Shown one piece after another: positions 12,029 to 23,831 of a DNA stretch of 64,000 bases (positions are counted from its first letter, which is position 1; every line of letters starts with the position of its first letter). The stretch comes from Byssochlamys sp. IMV 00236 (lineage: Eukaryota > Ascomycota > Eurotiomycetes > Eurotiales > Thermoascaceae). The position numbers were made by a program, and so were the translations under genes. Location: contig MSJH02000818.1 in NCBI GenBank assembly GCA_001931875.2, forward strand, positions 248,001 through 312,000. The letters run 5' to 3'. Under the pieces are notes generated by a model, which saw nothing but the letters and a program-made list of their open reading frames with translations, had not been told where the DNA came from and searched no databases.

Positions 12029-12415
12029 AATGTTCTGACCCGTAGAGATGCATCCTCTTCGGTATCTCACTTGCAAACGTAAATGAAAAATATATAATTT
12101 TTGGTGCGGCGGACCGGGGCGGGGCGTTTAAGATACACCCTTGCCTCAGACCCGCTCTGCTTTTTTGAGAATTGTTTTGAGATAAGCTAAAAGATTATCA
12201 AGAGTCGTGCAAAGCCGTCTGATTATGTGATAAGGATATTTGTTGATAGTATCGAAAAATCATTCAGCTGGTTGATAACCATTTCTTCAGGATACTGGAG
12301 GGCAGGGGCGAGAATGGCTTAGCCATGTTGGCGACCAACTCGGAGAGGAATGCAGAAAGACCTATACAGAATGTTAATGTTATAATGCTCCATACCCCTC
12401 GTATATTGAACTCAC

Positions 12416-12610
12416 GGGATTATCATCCTCATTATCCTCATCATCATTATAATCTGAATCGATAATAATGGGGGCCTCAGGGGACCTAGCAAGAAAAAAT
12501 GCTGGACGAATTGGGGTATTATCCACAGCAGGATAGGAGAGAGCAGCGTTTGCAATAATAATATTGTTTGAGACAGAATAGTCATTTCTAGAGGCACCAG
12601 AGGGCGCAAT
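12416..12610 (-). pseudogene. Possible degraded exon with acidic tract
   Basis: A minus-strand frame of about 65 codons is stop-free and reads like protein (for example NTPIRPAFFLARSPEAP followed by an acidic IIIDSDYNDDEDNEDDNP). It ends at a good donor (GTGAGT, complement of 12410-12415), followed 54 nt later by a CATTAAC branch-like site and a TATAG acceptor (complement of 12362-12363). Downstream frames soon hit stops. It could be the upstream part of the broken frame at 11531-12028. Function unknown. Confidence 0.25.
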
Positions 12611-14846
12611 AAAAATAGCCTTTAAAGAGACTTTGTTTATAAAGCAAGAAGATCGAAAGATTGATATTGAAGTTCAGAAAGTATTAAAAACTTATCAAAG
12701 AACAACTAAAAGAGTCACACTATATAGAAAGTGTTAGAGTATAACTAGAGGAGAAAAATAGCAAGAAGAAAAGTAAATAAGCTGATAAGAATAAGATGTA
12801 TATTATCTAGGCAGACAGACGCGTTCATTTACTAATAGGTCAATTCACTAAATTATCTGAAAGGATTCGTCTCGCCCCCCTAATCTGATAAATAACTTAT
12901 ATAATTATTTCTTTTATTCTGACTTTGCCAGAATTACCTCAGACTAAGAGATATATTTAACTAATCTTTGAGAGAGTAATCTGGCAAGTAGCGGCTGAAG
13001 TCGGGTACTAATAAGAGGTGAAGTGTGCCTGACTTGTGAAGTCAAGCTCTATGAATGCGTGAAGGAGTGAGTCCTACCAACCCGTCAATCCTAATGTGGC
13101 TGAAAGTATGGCACATTGCTCCTAGTATCTGGTAGGGCTGAGAGAGATCTAACTAATCTTAATTATAAGGGGGGTGGCCCGTAAGCTGGCTGTGCCGGAC
13201 AGGGAAAGCCAACGTTCACATTGGAAATCGTGGGGTTGCCACTGCATTAGCAGTACATTCAATAGCTGACTGGGAAAACACCCAAAAGAGTGAGAGTGGA
13301 GTGAAGTATAGCAGGTGGGGATTTACCCATTTGTTTCGTTATTTGGACGTGCAACGTGTGACCCGTCATAGATATGACCTTCGACGGAGGGAGTGATCCT
13401 GGATCCTCGTATACTTACTGAGAGGCGCGAGGAAAACTATGAATGCCATCTTGTCCGTATACGATGTGTTATATCTTGAGCGCGGAAGATAACGCTCTTA
13501 ACGATAAGGCCTTTTTTTGGCGGATCTTGATTAGCTGCCACACATGTTAGTAGAGAAATAAGCACTAAGTATCTCATCTGACAATGTTTCGAGAGGCCCC
13601 TGGAATATGTAGTTCTACCCTTGCCAATAATACTTCGAGAGGATCCTATGGCCGATGACTGCTACTGATGGCTAAAGGCAGATAACACTAAACGGAAGTC
13701 GGTTCTAGACTCTTCTGGCGATCTACGAACCTGCGTACAGCTATTTGTTCAGTATAGGTATTTATTAGCGAGAAATAACTGGCCCAGTTCATTTTAGTTT
13801 TCCAAGCAGGAAGGAATCCTACAATCTAAACATCAGTACTTATGTGCTATAAAGGGGAAAATCTTACCCACGGTCGACATAAGGACAGAACAAGTGTCAG
13901 CGTTGTGTGAAATATGTTAGAGGTCCAGGTAGAGTCTCGCCAACTAGGAGTTCTCCTTTTTGGTCGAGTGGCAGAAAGCCATCAAAATACAACCAATCCT
14001 AGTAGCCTGAAGAAGATTCAAAAATCGCTTAGCTTCTCTCGTACTTGATAAAATATACAACATATGATCCCTCAAAAGGGAGCTCGCTAAGTAGTTGGGT
14101 GTCACGGTCATATAAAACCTGGCAAAAACCGGAGAAACCGTCCGCCATGTTAGCTAGAGCATCCATTAGTTAGCCTGTGACTACATACTCACACTCAGAG
14201 TTGCACGATTGGATTGGATCGAACTAAACTTTTGGCACTGCACTGTTAATAATCGAAGCGGAAACACCTCGCCAGCTTACATGCAACCGTAGACGCTACC
14301 ATTCTCTAGGACTATAGCTCGTGGATTAGTAGATCTACGAGCACCAGTAGCGAGCCAACTTCAGGGTTAGTCGCAATGGGAACAATAACTTTGATTCGCA
14401 ATTGTGCCTGCTTAGTTTCACAGACTGCTTACTTGTTTGCAATCTTAATACGGTTGAACATCAGCCAATTATCTTTTTCCTGTTAGGATGATCACCCTTG
14501 TCATGGGGAAGAGATACCGAGTCCAGCTGTCCCTGCTATGATCTAAATTGAGCGAGTTGCAGTATCCAGTCAACCAGCCATATAGAGACGGCAACATGGA
14601 TAACCATCTATGCCGTAAAAGATCTCGACCGTTCTATGGCGTCGCACATCAGGTTCCAGTGATAAGACAGCTGGGACTATGAGCACCATCCACCGTTCAT
14701 GGTTATTTAGAAACCAAGATCAAGTGCTATATGTTGGTGTCGCTTCTCCACTCTGTGATATCTTTTGCTTGACCGGGATATCTGAGCGGAATATATTACT
14801 AGGTAGACCTTTGCGTCCCATTCACACCATCAATATCGGTAGCACT

Positions 14847-15691
14847 ATGGCTTCGCACATGCTACACAACAAATGTGCTCTCATAACAGGCGCCGCTCAG
14901 GGTATCGGTCGTGCAACAGCTGAACTATTCGCACGAGCCGGTGCCAAAGTTGTCATCGCAGATATCAATGATATTGAAGGGCAAACCACGGCCTCTGCGT
15001 TGCAAGAGATTGCAAAGGATATCGAATCTGCCGAAGCCTATTTTGTGCATACAGATATCTCAAAGTCCTCTGAGGTGCAGCGTGCCGTCCAGCAAACTGT
15101 GCAAAAGTTTGGCAAGCTAGATGTTGCAATCAACAACGCGGCAATTACTCCAGACCGTACATCTCTTTTCGAGTTCGACGAAGATTACTGGCGGCGAGTT
15201 GTTGACATTAACCTCACGGGAACAGCCCTCTGCTGCAAATATGAAATGCAGCAGATGATTAAGCAGGGGACAAATAATGCGTCGATTATCAACATCGCCT
15301 CTATTAATGCATTTCGACCACAGCCTAAGATGCCAGCATACACGGCAACAAAGCATGCCTTGGTTGGCCTGACTAAACACGCTGCGATGGAAGGTGCTCA
15401 TCACGGAATCAGGGTCAATCTTGTTGCGCCTGGAGCAATCCATGTAGGTCTTTTGTCTCACTTGGTGTAGCGCTGTCCTAACAAATAGATCGCATCTAGA
15501 CTCAGATGTCAGCCGAATCACTGAAGATTGTTGGCGCAACACATCAGCAAATCGCATCTGTAGTTAGTCTCCTAGGGCGGTTCGGCAAAACACAAGAAGT
15601 TGCCCAGGGATTATTGTGGTTGGCTTCAGATGCTGCCTCTTATGTCACAGGAGTCTGCCTCCCAATTGATGGTGGATTTCTAGCTCGATAG
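14847..15691 (+). CDS. Short-chain dehydrogenase/reductase (classical SDR)
   Basis: Two exons, 14847-15443 and 15506-15691, give 260 aa across a 62-nt intron. The Rossmann glycine motif TGAAQGIG (about residue 15), the acidic residue after the second beta strand (IADIND, suggesting NAD(H) preference), NNAA, the catalytic serine region (NIASINA), catalytic YTATK and the C-terminal [12 protein letters not shown] are all in place, so it should be an active NAD(P)-dependent oxidoreductase of unknown substrate. An in-frame ATG exists 56 codons upstream (14679), but the family N-terminus starts at [15 protein letters not shown], so 14847 was chosen. It lies across the relic island from the terpene locus and could be an accessory enzyme of that pathway, or unrelated. 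Confidence 0.9.
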
Positions 15692-16327
15692 ATGAGTACG
15701 GTATGATACAAACTGAGCCTTCAGTTAGACTATATTTAGGTATAAGGATATATCGAATGGAAATGGCAGAGATGATAGACAAATATCGAAATGCAGCTTA
15801 TCATTCAAGTCGCTCATTCATGAAAATATCTTAATTGCTCCAGCTTGTTGTCCCATCCTCTTGGGTATCTTAAGCTGGAAGTTAAGAGTACCTAGCGGCC
15901 ATATTGTAGGTCGGATGTGGTCATGTGCCAGATGCTGCACGTGCCCTTATCGGTTATCTGATCGGCGATGCGTCATGGCGGCTTCTCTCCAACTCCATCG
16001 GATCTCCGCGCTCCATCGCTCGTTTTCCCCCGACACGATGTGAGGCGCTGGTGGGCTGCTTTGATCTCAACGCTGCCTCACTGCGCTTTCATTGTGAACT
16101 CCAGTCGCCGCAGCTGGCAGGCCCAGTCTACTTTCCGTCGACTCGTTGGGACCCTTCGTCTCGTTTGAAGGGCTCCTCACTGTATCCTCGAGGACCGTTC
16201 CTCGTTTGACCATATTTAACCATACAATTAACACGCGCGTCCTCTCGAGGTCGCGACTTGCACTCTTCCTCAGTACCTATCAGAGTGGTCGCCTCTGTGA
16301 TTACTATCTTCTAGCATCCTTTGAACC
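15692..16327. promoter_or_regulatory. Intergenic upstream of SNF2 gene
   Basis: About 640 bp, with the 3' UTR of the SDR on the left and the promoter and leader of the SNF2/RING gene on the right. From about 15,900 the composition returns to that of core genes. No specific site was assigned. Confidence 0.4.
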
Positions 16328-19300
16328 ATGGCGTCTCGCGCGGCTATGCTCCTTGACCCACGAGCATACAGGAAACAACAGATCGCAAATGGTAACAAAA
16401 CAGAATTTCCTTCAACACCTTTAACCCGTGGCATGGACACTATGAGAGCGAGCAGTGAGCCTCCTGCAGCTCTCTCATCTTCCAACGCACTCTCCCACCA
16501 GAAAACTCCCACCCAAGGAATAAAACAGTTTGACTTACTCTTGGAAGGCAAAACCCAACAGGATACGAGCTCGTCTGCTAACCCCGCAGTGCCGGCGGGG
16601 GCGACCTCTACTGCGCACCAACTTCTCAATCCAAGAGGCAACGCGAAATCACGGCCGAGAGCGCGATCGAATTCGAGTCCGTTGAAGAGCGCGACCGAGT
16701 CTAACCTTCTTGCGACGAAGCCGGCGCAGGTCAAGCCTGAGATGCAGTTCCAGTTTATGACTGCTGAGCAGAATCAGAGTGGAGATGATAGCGACGGGAA
16801 ACGGAACTTTGATCAAGTGGAAAACAACCTGGCTACAGGTCATAGAAACTTGATCGAGGATATGTACGGCGTGGAGAGACGCGCAGATCAACCCCAGAAG
16901 CGCGTCAAAGTCCTGAAAGCACGGGAGGAGAAGCCTGTGGCAAATAAGAAATCGGATTTCTCAATGTCGGGGAATGTTGGTCTCGGGGAGTGGATGAAAG
17001 AGGACAAAGGAACGTCGGATACGTCTACTGCAGTGACGCCCAATGTGGTGGATCTGACGCTGGGTAAGCCATCAAAGACGTAATCCATCGCACTGATTTT
17101 CGTGTTTCATTGTCTGACGATTACTCGTATAGATTTTGCTCCCGCTCAAGCTGCGGATGATGACTTGGAGGTCACCGGGTCAAATGATCTCAGCAATCAG
17201 AAGGTCTGTTATGGCAAAATCGAGAGTGCCATGATCCAAGCACATATGGTTCCTAAACCTAGTGCGAAGAGTATCTTTGGTGATTCACTCCATGATTGGC
17301 CCTCTATAAAACTGAGCATTCACCACCAACCTAGTATGGGAAATCGGATAGAAGTTTCTGACCCTTACAACCATGTTTTCGGCGCAGTCGATGCCAAGAC
17401 GGCTGCCGCCATTGTGCCTCTATTAGATACTCCTGCATTGAAGGTGGATATCTCCGCGCGTCTGGATGTTCGGAAGAGGTCCCCAGATGAATGGCCGTGG
17501 CAGCAATGCTCAGCCCTTTACCGGGTGTCGATCAATCTCTATGGCCTCAGAAGGAACGCGGAACTAGTTGGCAGGCACCTTGGCCAGCACAATGTATGGC
17601 TGGGGACTCCTAGTTTGGTGGAACAAGGTGTCCCTGTTTTCAACCCCCACGCAGAAAGGAGACGTGCTCAGATCTCCCATACGCCGACAACTGCGCGCGG
17701 CCGCCCGGGTGTCAGCTACGAAGTCCGCACAGCAGAGGAAGTAAATAACGCCGTTATGAAGATGTTCGATCAGCTCAAAAGTGCAGACAACATACCGGAG
17801 ATGGAGCCGTCGCCCCTAATTGCAACTCCTCTTCTTCGCCACCAGAAACAGGCCTTATGGTATATGACTGAGAAGGAGAAGCCCCGCAGGTTCGGGCCAA
17901 ATGAAGAAGACAACAACTCTCTGTGGAGGTTGGAATATCGGGGGAACGGCGTCAAACGGTACCGCGAAATAATCAGTGGGATGATCCTTAGCGAGGAACC
18001 ACCGCAGACATTGGGGGGTCTTCTTGCTGACATGATGGGTCTGGGAAAGACACTGAGTATCCTATCGCTAGTGATAGCGACACTCCCAGAATCCCGTAAT
18101 TGGGAACAAATGATACCCAGTGCGGATCTCGTGCGCGGCTCACCAGGTATTCGCAATACTCGCACAACGCTTCTGGTCTCTCCTCTGAGTGCTGTCAACA
18201 ACTGGGTAGCCCAAATAAAGGAGCATCTTACAGAAGGCGCGATTTCCTATTACGTCTTTCATGGGCCTTCGAGGACCACTGATGTCGACGAACTTGCCAA
18301 GTATGATCTTGTCATTACAACTTACAGCATTGTTCTCAGCGAGCTTTCTCGGAGGGGTTCTAGGAGAGGGGTGAGTCCACTGACGAAGATGAATATGTTC
18401 CGCATTGTTCTCGATGAGGCACACACGATCCGTGAGCAAAACGCTGCGCAGACACAAGCTATACTTCGATTGAACGCCGAGCGTCGTTGGTCCGTTACTG
18501 GAACGCCTATTCAGAACAGACTGGAGGATCTCGTATCAGTCACTAAGTTCCTTCGTCTCTTTCCTTATGATGATAGGAGCACCTTCTCTGCTGCTATTCT
18601 AAGCAAATTCAAGTCTGGGGATGCGAACGTGTTAGCCAGTCTGCGCGTGCTTGTGGACTCATTTACTCTTCGTCGGGTGAAGGACAAGATTGACATTCCA
18701 CCTAGGCACGATAAGATCGTTACTCTAACATTCTCTGACAAGGAGAAAGAACTCCATGATTTTTTCAAGAGGGAGTCCAACGTGATGATGAACGTTATTG
18801 CCGGCGAGAGCAAGACGAAGATGGGCGGGCGCATGTATCACCACGTGCTGAAGGCAATGATGATCCTGCGTCAGGTCAGTGCCCATGGAAAGGAGCTGCT
18901 TGATAAGGAGGACCGCGAGAGGATCAAAGGATTGAGTGCCCATGATGCTATCGATTTGGAAGAAGGGACCAATGACCCTCCCGCTGCAATGGATAGAAAG
19001 GCTTACGAGATGTTCGCTCTGATGCAAGACTCATCAGCAGACATATGTGCGAGCTGCGGGAAACATCTGGAAGAGAAATACACCGAGACAGGTGCTATTG
19101 ACAAGACGGCACCTATAGCAGTGGTGCTTCCTTGCTTCGACGTCGTCTGCACGGACTGTTTCTCCTCGTGGGAGGAATTCCTCCATGGCCAGTCTGATTC
19201 CTCTTCCGTCAACCAAATCCGGTGTCCAGTTTGCGAGGGCTGGATCCTTTCTGCGTATTCCACTATCACGCCCCTCGGATTCCAAGAGTACTGGGAGACA

Positions 19301-19912
19301 CAGGCGCAGGCGAAGCAGAGTCGCAAGCATGCCAAGAGTCTTGGTGAATACGAGGGTCCGCATACAAAAACGAAGGCTTTAATTTCGCATCTGCTCGATA
19401 CGGTGGAAGAGAATAAGACGCTCGGAGAGAACGAGCGTCCTATAAAAAGCGTTATCTTCTCTGCGTGGACTTCGCATCTAGACTTGATTGAGATTGCTTT
19501 GAACGACAACGGCATAACTGGATACACTCGCCTGGATGGTACAATGTCTCTGGCGGCACGCAACAAAGCTCTCAACACCTTCAGAGATGACGATCGTATC
19601 ACTGTTTTGCTAGCAACCATCGGTGCTGGTGGCGTTGGTCTGAATCTGACTTCGGCTTCGAAGGTATACATTATGGAACCACAGTACAATCCAGCTGCTG
19701 TTGCTCAAGCTGTGGATCGTGTGCACCGACTTGGCCAGACGCGCGAAGTGACTACCGTCCAGTTTCTCATGAAGGATAGTATCGAAGAGAAGATCGCCGA
19801 GCTGGCAAAGAGAAAACAGCAGCTGGCGGATATGAGCATGAATCGGGGCAAGATAGACAAAAAGGAGGTTCAAGAACAACGCATGAGGGAATATAGAAGC
19901 TTGTTCAAGTGA
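16328..19912 (+). CDS. SNF2-family ATPase with RING finger (RAD5/HLTF-like)
   Basis: Exons 16328-17063 and 17133-19912 give 1171 aa. The start AACCATGGCG is an excellent context. Order: a Ser/Thr/Lys-rich disordered N-terminus (1-250), a conserved region before the motor (about 260-430, where RAD5/HLTF relatives carry HIRAN-like folds; not demonstrable here), the SNF2 ATPase lobe with Walker A as DMMGLGKT (about 545) and Walker B DEAH (about 672), an inserted C3HC4-like RING (CASCG to CPVC, about 883-945), and the helicase C lobe ending with AVDRVHRLGQ (about 1105). DEAH plus an embedded RING is the hallmark of the RAD5/RAD16/ULS1/HLTF group, DNA-translocating ATPases that also act as ubiquitin or SUMO-targeted ligases in DNA repair and replication-fork processing. 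Which subgroup it belongs to cannot be settled by reading. Confidence 0.9.
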
Positions 19913-20764
19913 TGAGCGTTCTATATTAGTCTCATTCACCGGCAGGGAACCATATTCCTGCATATGATACCCATTTTCTGGTCTACAATCCTTTCCGGAC
20001 ATTGGCCATGGCGTTTACCGGGGGAAACGGGTGTGGGCGGCACATTTTAGAGATACCCAGGGGCCCATGATATCTATTGGGTTGGTTTGATTTTCCATAT
20101 ACAATTGCATTTCCTTCTATACTTTATTAGACTTTTGATTTGGAGCATATTTATGTCCTTTATGCCGTTCTCTTGCAGCACTGCGCCATATCAGCAGGAC
20201 GCAAGTCTGATGACACGGATCGTGACGCACTATCGACCTGTGATTCCTTTTCGCCGATTTACGGCTTTTCTAATTTCCTTCTCCGCAGAGATCTGGTTTT
20301 TTTTTTTTTTTCTAATCCTGGCTTTCGACATCTCATATCTAGAGACAGAACATCGGACGCGAGTCCGCAAAAGAGGACGGGAAACAGGCCCGCGCCTAGA
20401 CAGAGAGATTTTAAACTCACGCTTGCATGTTGAATCGATTCTTGACTTAATGACAGCATTGTGGTTAGATCTTTGAATGAAATTGGTGCCTATGGCTTTT
20501 GTCTTTCTTTTGGTGTAGGCTTCCTTCGAGATCAAGATATAGATGTAGCAGCAGTGAGGGGGTCATTTCCTGGACGCCCCGAAGAAGCCACTAGCAAGGA
20601 GGCATCTATCGTAACTCCACATAGGGTATCATGTATTGTCTCATTGAATCATTACGAGACGTAAGCAAATAACAACCAAATCACCGTCCAGCCAAGGCTC
20701 AAAGTCCCCAAAAATCCACAACGTGCAGAGATTATCCTCGTATGCCCTGGCTCTGTGATATAAT
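19913..20764. other. Convergent 3' intergenic
   Basis: About 850 bp between the ends of the SNF2 gene and MED21. It contains a long T run near 20296-20311 and several chance frames that mirror each other on both strands. No gene is supported. Confidence 0.5.
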
Positions 20765-21392
20765 TCACCTCCCAGGAATCTCATCCCCATAGATCCCTTT
20801 CTCAATCGCCCCCAGGACCTTCTCCAACCTCCGTCCCAACGCCTTCAACTCCTGCGCCTTCCTCTCCCTCTCCTCCTCTACACCCCTCAACTCCCTTCCC
20901 AACTCCTGTATCCTCCTCTCCTGCTCTTCCTCCGACGACCCAATACCCGGTAACTCCTTGATCAGATACTCGATCTGCCGCTCCTTGATGATCAGATCAC
21001 GGGCCAGTTCGCGCTGACGCGCCGCGAACGTCCGCGGAGAATCGGGTGGTGGGGGCGCATTGGGGTCGTTGGCCGCGGAGGCGTTTGCTGGAGGAGGGGA
21101 GGCTTGTTCAGCAGCTTTTGCTTGTGCTGCAGCTGTAGCGGGGACGGGGGCCGCGTGTTGGTTTTTGGGGATTTTGGCGAGTTGGGGTGCTGCGTCGGGG
21201 ACGTTGGATGGGGGGATTGCGGGTGAGTGGTCGTGGTAGGTGTTGAGGTAGCCGATAGTAGCGTAGAATTGGGTTGCGAGCTGGGAGAAGTAGAGGATGG
21301 TGTTAGCTGGGTTTGTGAAGAAGGATAATTACGCTGAGGAGGTTACGTACTTGGTCCAGACAGGTCTGGAGCTGCGTTAGGATGTCCGCCAT
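20765..21392 (-). CDS. med21: Mediator complex subunit 21 (SRB7)
   Basis: Exons 21351-21392 and 20765-21280 give 185 aa. The N-terminus [14 protein letters not shown], continuing [17 protein letters not shown] after the intron, is the conserved MED21 opening helix. MED21 pairs with MED7 in the Mediator middle module, a coactivator bridging transcription factors and RNA polymerase II. A Pro/Ala-rich linker (about residues 35-95) typical of Eurotiales homologues leads to a C-terminal coiled coil rich in Glu/Arg ([18 protein letters not shown]), ending IYGDEIPGR. The 70-nt intron (21281-21350) has GTACGT and CCCAG ends. Divergent from RRG7 with only about 305 bp between starts. Confidence 0.9.
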
Positions 21393-21697
21393 GATGGAGG
21401 TTAGGAATCGAGAGTAGTGGACTAGATGTATGATGTCCTGTAGGGATCCAGCGCGGTAGGAGAGTAAGAGGATAAATATTCCTCCTTTTGGAACTTGGTC
21501 TAGAAAGTGACCAACGACAGCTCTAGCAAGATGTGGTAGGAGAGATTTGATATTGGAGATGAACTGGAGCTCCGGCGCGGAGGAGCTTGGAGGCTAAGTT
21601 TTAAGGTCATCTACTTAAGCTCGACTGCCGCGGTCCAGCTCCGTTGTCCGCTGTCTTGTCTGCGAACTTTCTGCCTTTGAGTCAACTACGGAAATGC
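21393..21697. promoter_or_regulatory. Divergent promoter MED21 / RRG7
   Basis: A 305-bp interval between two opposite start codons that must hold both promoters. No individual site was assigned. Confidence 0.5.
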
Positions 21698-22615
21698 ATG
21701 CTGCGGCAATTTCAAATTTATAGTAATATGACGCTGGGACCTGGTCGTGTCCGCATTATCTTCCCGCAATTTCAATACCGATCTTTCTCACGATGCTCCG
21801 CTCGTTTCCAACTTAGTCCGTTCACACGTCGACTCTTCAATCTGCCAACACCACCTCGAGCATCATCGCAGAAACACGATAGCCTCGATTCATTCGTCTC
21901 CTACGCCCAAAGAATGGGCCTGCCGGAAGACAGCACAACCTATGTCGGGACACACTATGAATACACTGTTCTCCAAAGCCTCCGCCGCTTCGCATTCGAC
22001 CTCCACCGCGTAGGCGGACGCGATGATGCAGGCACTGACCTAGTTGGGACCTGGCACCTCCCGGAGAGGGATCAGGCACTCCGTGTTATCGTTCAATGCA
22101 AAGCGCTCAAGACGAAACTAGGCCCGAACCTCGTCCGCGAGCTAGACGGGGCGTTTCGACACTCGCCGGTGGGCTGGAGGACGAGCGATAAATTGGGGAT
22201 TTTGATTAGCCCACGGGAGGCAACCAAGGGTGTCAGAGACGCCATATCAAAGAGCAGCTATCCGCTTCTCTGGATGATGATTGAGCGTGATGGGGTTCTA
22301 CGGCAAGCTTTGTGGAATGGCAAGGCAGAGGACATCGGGCTGGCGGCATTGGGGGTTGAAACTCAGTACGGAGGGCACTCCGCTCAGCCGGTTCTGAAAG
22401 AGATAAACTTGACATGGGATGGTGAGCCGTTCCCTGATATGGACAGCGTTGAGGGGGAAATGTCAAGGATCGAAGCGCAATGGCTGGCTACTTGGGAGTG
22501 CAAGGATACATCCGAGAATGGAAAGGTGAAGCTGCTGGAGAAAGTGCAAGCTATGTTCCCTGAGGCTGTTGGTGGGATGCCTCTGGCAGTTCGAGCCAGA
22601 AGGGCTGAGAAATGA
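21698..22615 (+). CDS. rrg7: RRG7-like mitochondrial protein, nuclease-fold
   Basis: Single exon of 305 aa from ATG 21698 (the frame is open further upstream but without an ATG). The first about 60 residues are basic and Ser/Arg-rich (RIIFPQFQYRSFSRCSARF), a credible mitochondrial presequence. The core carries PD-(D/E)XK restriction-endonuclease-like marks: THYEYTVLQSL with a conserved Glu (about 85), GGRDDAGTDLVGTW with the metal-binding Asp (about 106-119), and VQCKA (about 133) with the Q-x-K catalytic pair. This matches the fungal 'required for respiratory growth 7' family (DUF2034). Yeast Rrg7 is needed for respiration and mitochondrial genome maintenance; its biochemical activity is not well established. 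Confidence 0.85.
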   Translation: MLRQFQIYSNMTLGPGRVRIIFPQFQYRSFSRCSARFQLSPFTRRLFNLPTPPRASSQKHDSLDSFVSYAQRMGLPEDSTTYVGTHYEYTVLQSLRRFAFDLHRVGGRDDAGTDLVGTWHLPERDQALRVIVQCKALKTKLGPNLVRELDGAFRHSPVGWRTSDKLGILISPREATKGVRDAISKSSYPLLWMMIERDGVLRQALWNGKAEDIGLAALGVETQYGGHSAQPVLKEINLTWDGEPFPDMDSVEGEMSRIEAQWLATWECKDTSENGKVKLLEKVQAMFPEAVGGMPLAVRARRAEK

Positions 22616-23831
22616 GCAGAGCTACAATCTCCAACTTCCCGCCCCTGGAATCAGTCCCTTGACCTCGTTTGAGATCAGATATACGTGCCTTCGCGCGTGT
22701 TGATTGGCGTCACTATCACGCTGCGTAACTACCACGGTTAAAAGCTTGATGCTCTATCAACTGCAACGCCGCCTTTCCAATGCCCCATGCTAAGTATGGG
22801 TAGCGCTATGGAATGGCGAGAGCGTTCAGACTCTAGGAGAGGCCCAATCCGCTTCTTTCTGCATACAAGATCGGAACCGTGCCGATTGTTTGCAAGCCTC
22901 ATCTTATCCAGCTTATCCAGGACCAAGGATTTATACTCCGTATGGTCCTCCAAATGATGCAGTAGTACAACTCACCGCCGTTGCTGGGATCTGGAAGCTT
23001 GTTAATCGAGACCTGTGCCAACAGTTATACGAGATATTGGACCCCGCGCTGCTCCGCAGCTTGTCACAGTTCCCGAACAACTGCACCACAAGGTGGAATC
23101 ATCATACGGTAAGCGAGAATTGTGAAAATCCTCGTCCTACTGTAGTCAACTGTCTCCTGTCGTTATGAAGAGTCAGCTTTTGTGATTCAATCTCACACGG
23201 CTTCGTTATGAGATAGCCCTGGCCAATGTTCTGACAGCGGCAATTCACCCTCTATATGAAATATGCCTGTTCTGCTGTGTGTGGCAGCGTATTAAGCTAG
23301 CACTTTTTAATGCGCCATGCGGCGATCACTCTACAATAGGGGGTGAATCCGGGGAAAGAAGCTCTTCCCCGCACTGGACATGCATCTACCCCATATTGAA
23401 CCATCCTCAAAGGTTCCTGATTTGCTTGTCCATTTTCCATCCGCTGTTTCAGAAGACACTACTCTCCGCAAATACAAGCCCCGGGGTCGAATGTATAACT
23501 CCTGATGAAGACCCAGGCGCTTGTCACCGTTAGATTGACAATCCCCATCAACTTAATTTACTGCGGCGGTGGAACTTTAGGTATCCGGTCTGCCAATATC
23601 ACCCGGTATAATTAGACGACCATCGCCCCGCAGAGGTCGCGAACCTAATAATGTAGCTTTCTACCAGTACGACCGGATCGCCTACAAATACTATCTAGTC
23701 TTTCCAGTCCCAGCTCAATATCTTATCGAGGCCCCAATAACCAAACCACCAGGTATATAACACGCCGCCTAGTCGATCATTTCTACTTCTCACATACAAT
23801 CCACCCTATCCTAAAAAATCATCTCTCAACA
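22616..23831. other. Intergenic, no supported gene
   Basis: About 1.2 kb. A 92-codon plus-strand frame near 22890 begins without an ATG and has no recognisable motif. The stretch 23,560-23,831 is pyrimidine-rich near its end and probably holds the promoter and leader of the next gene. Confidence 0.5.

Larger units (their letters stand above)
11041..14846. other. AT-rich relic island between terpene remnant and SDR
   Basis: About 3.8 kb without an intact gene. It contains a 20-N gap, a minus-strand frame with internal stops (11531-12028), a possible minus-strand exon (12416-12610), and a plus-strand peptide-like stretch near 12606-12725 rich in Lys/Arg that ends in several stops. Stops are frequent and TA dinucleotides look common in 11,100-12,950, as expected for old or repeat-induced-point-mutated DNA, but no index was computed. 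A palindrome-containing, AATAAA-bearing stretch at about 11171-11340 could be a solo LTR; its ends could not be defined. The 12,960-14,650 part is less AT-rich and shows nothing recognisable. Confidence 0.55.

Noticed and set aside
13007..13074. CxxC...C pattern reminiscent of a transposase C-terminal zinc ribbon
   Set aside because: Frame is short and closes at a stop, spacing does not match a known family well.
14679..14846. 56-codon N-terminal extension of the SDR
   Set aside because: Not typical of classical SDRs; the family N-terminus begins at the ATG at 14847.
22890..23168. 92-codon frame after RRG7
   Set aside because: No ATG at its start, no motif, and no splice partner found.
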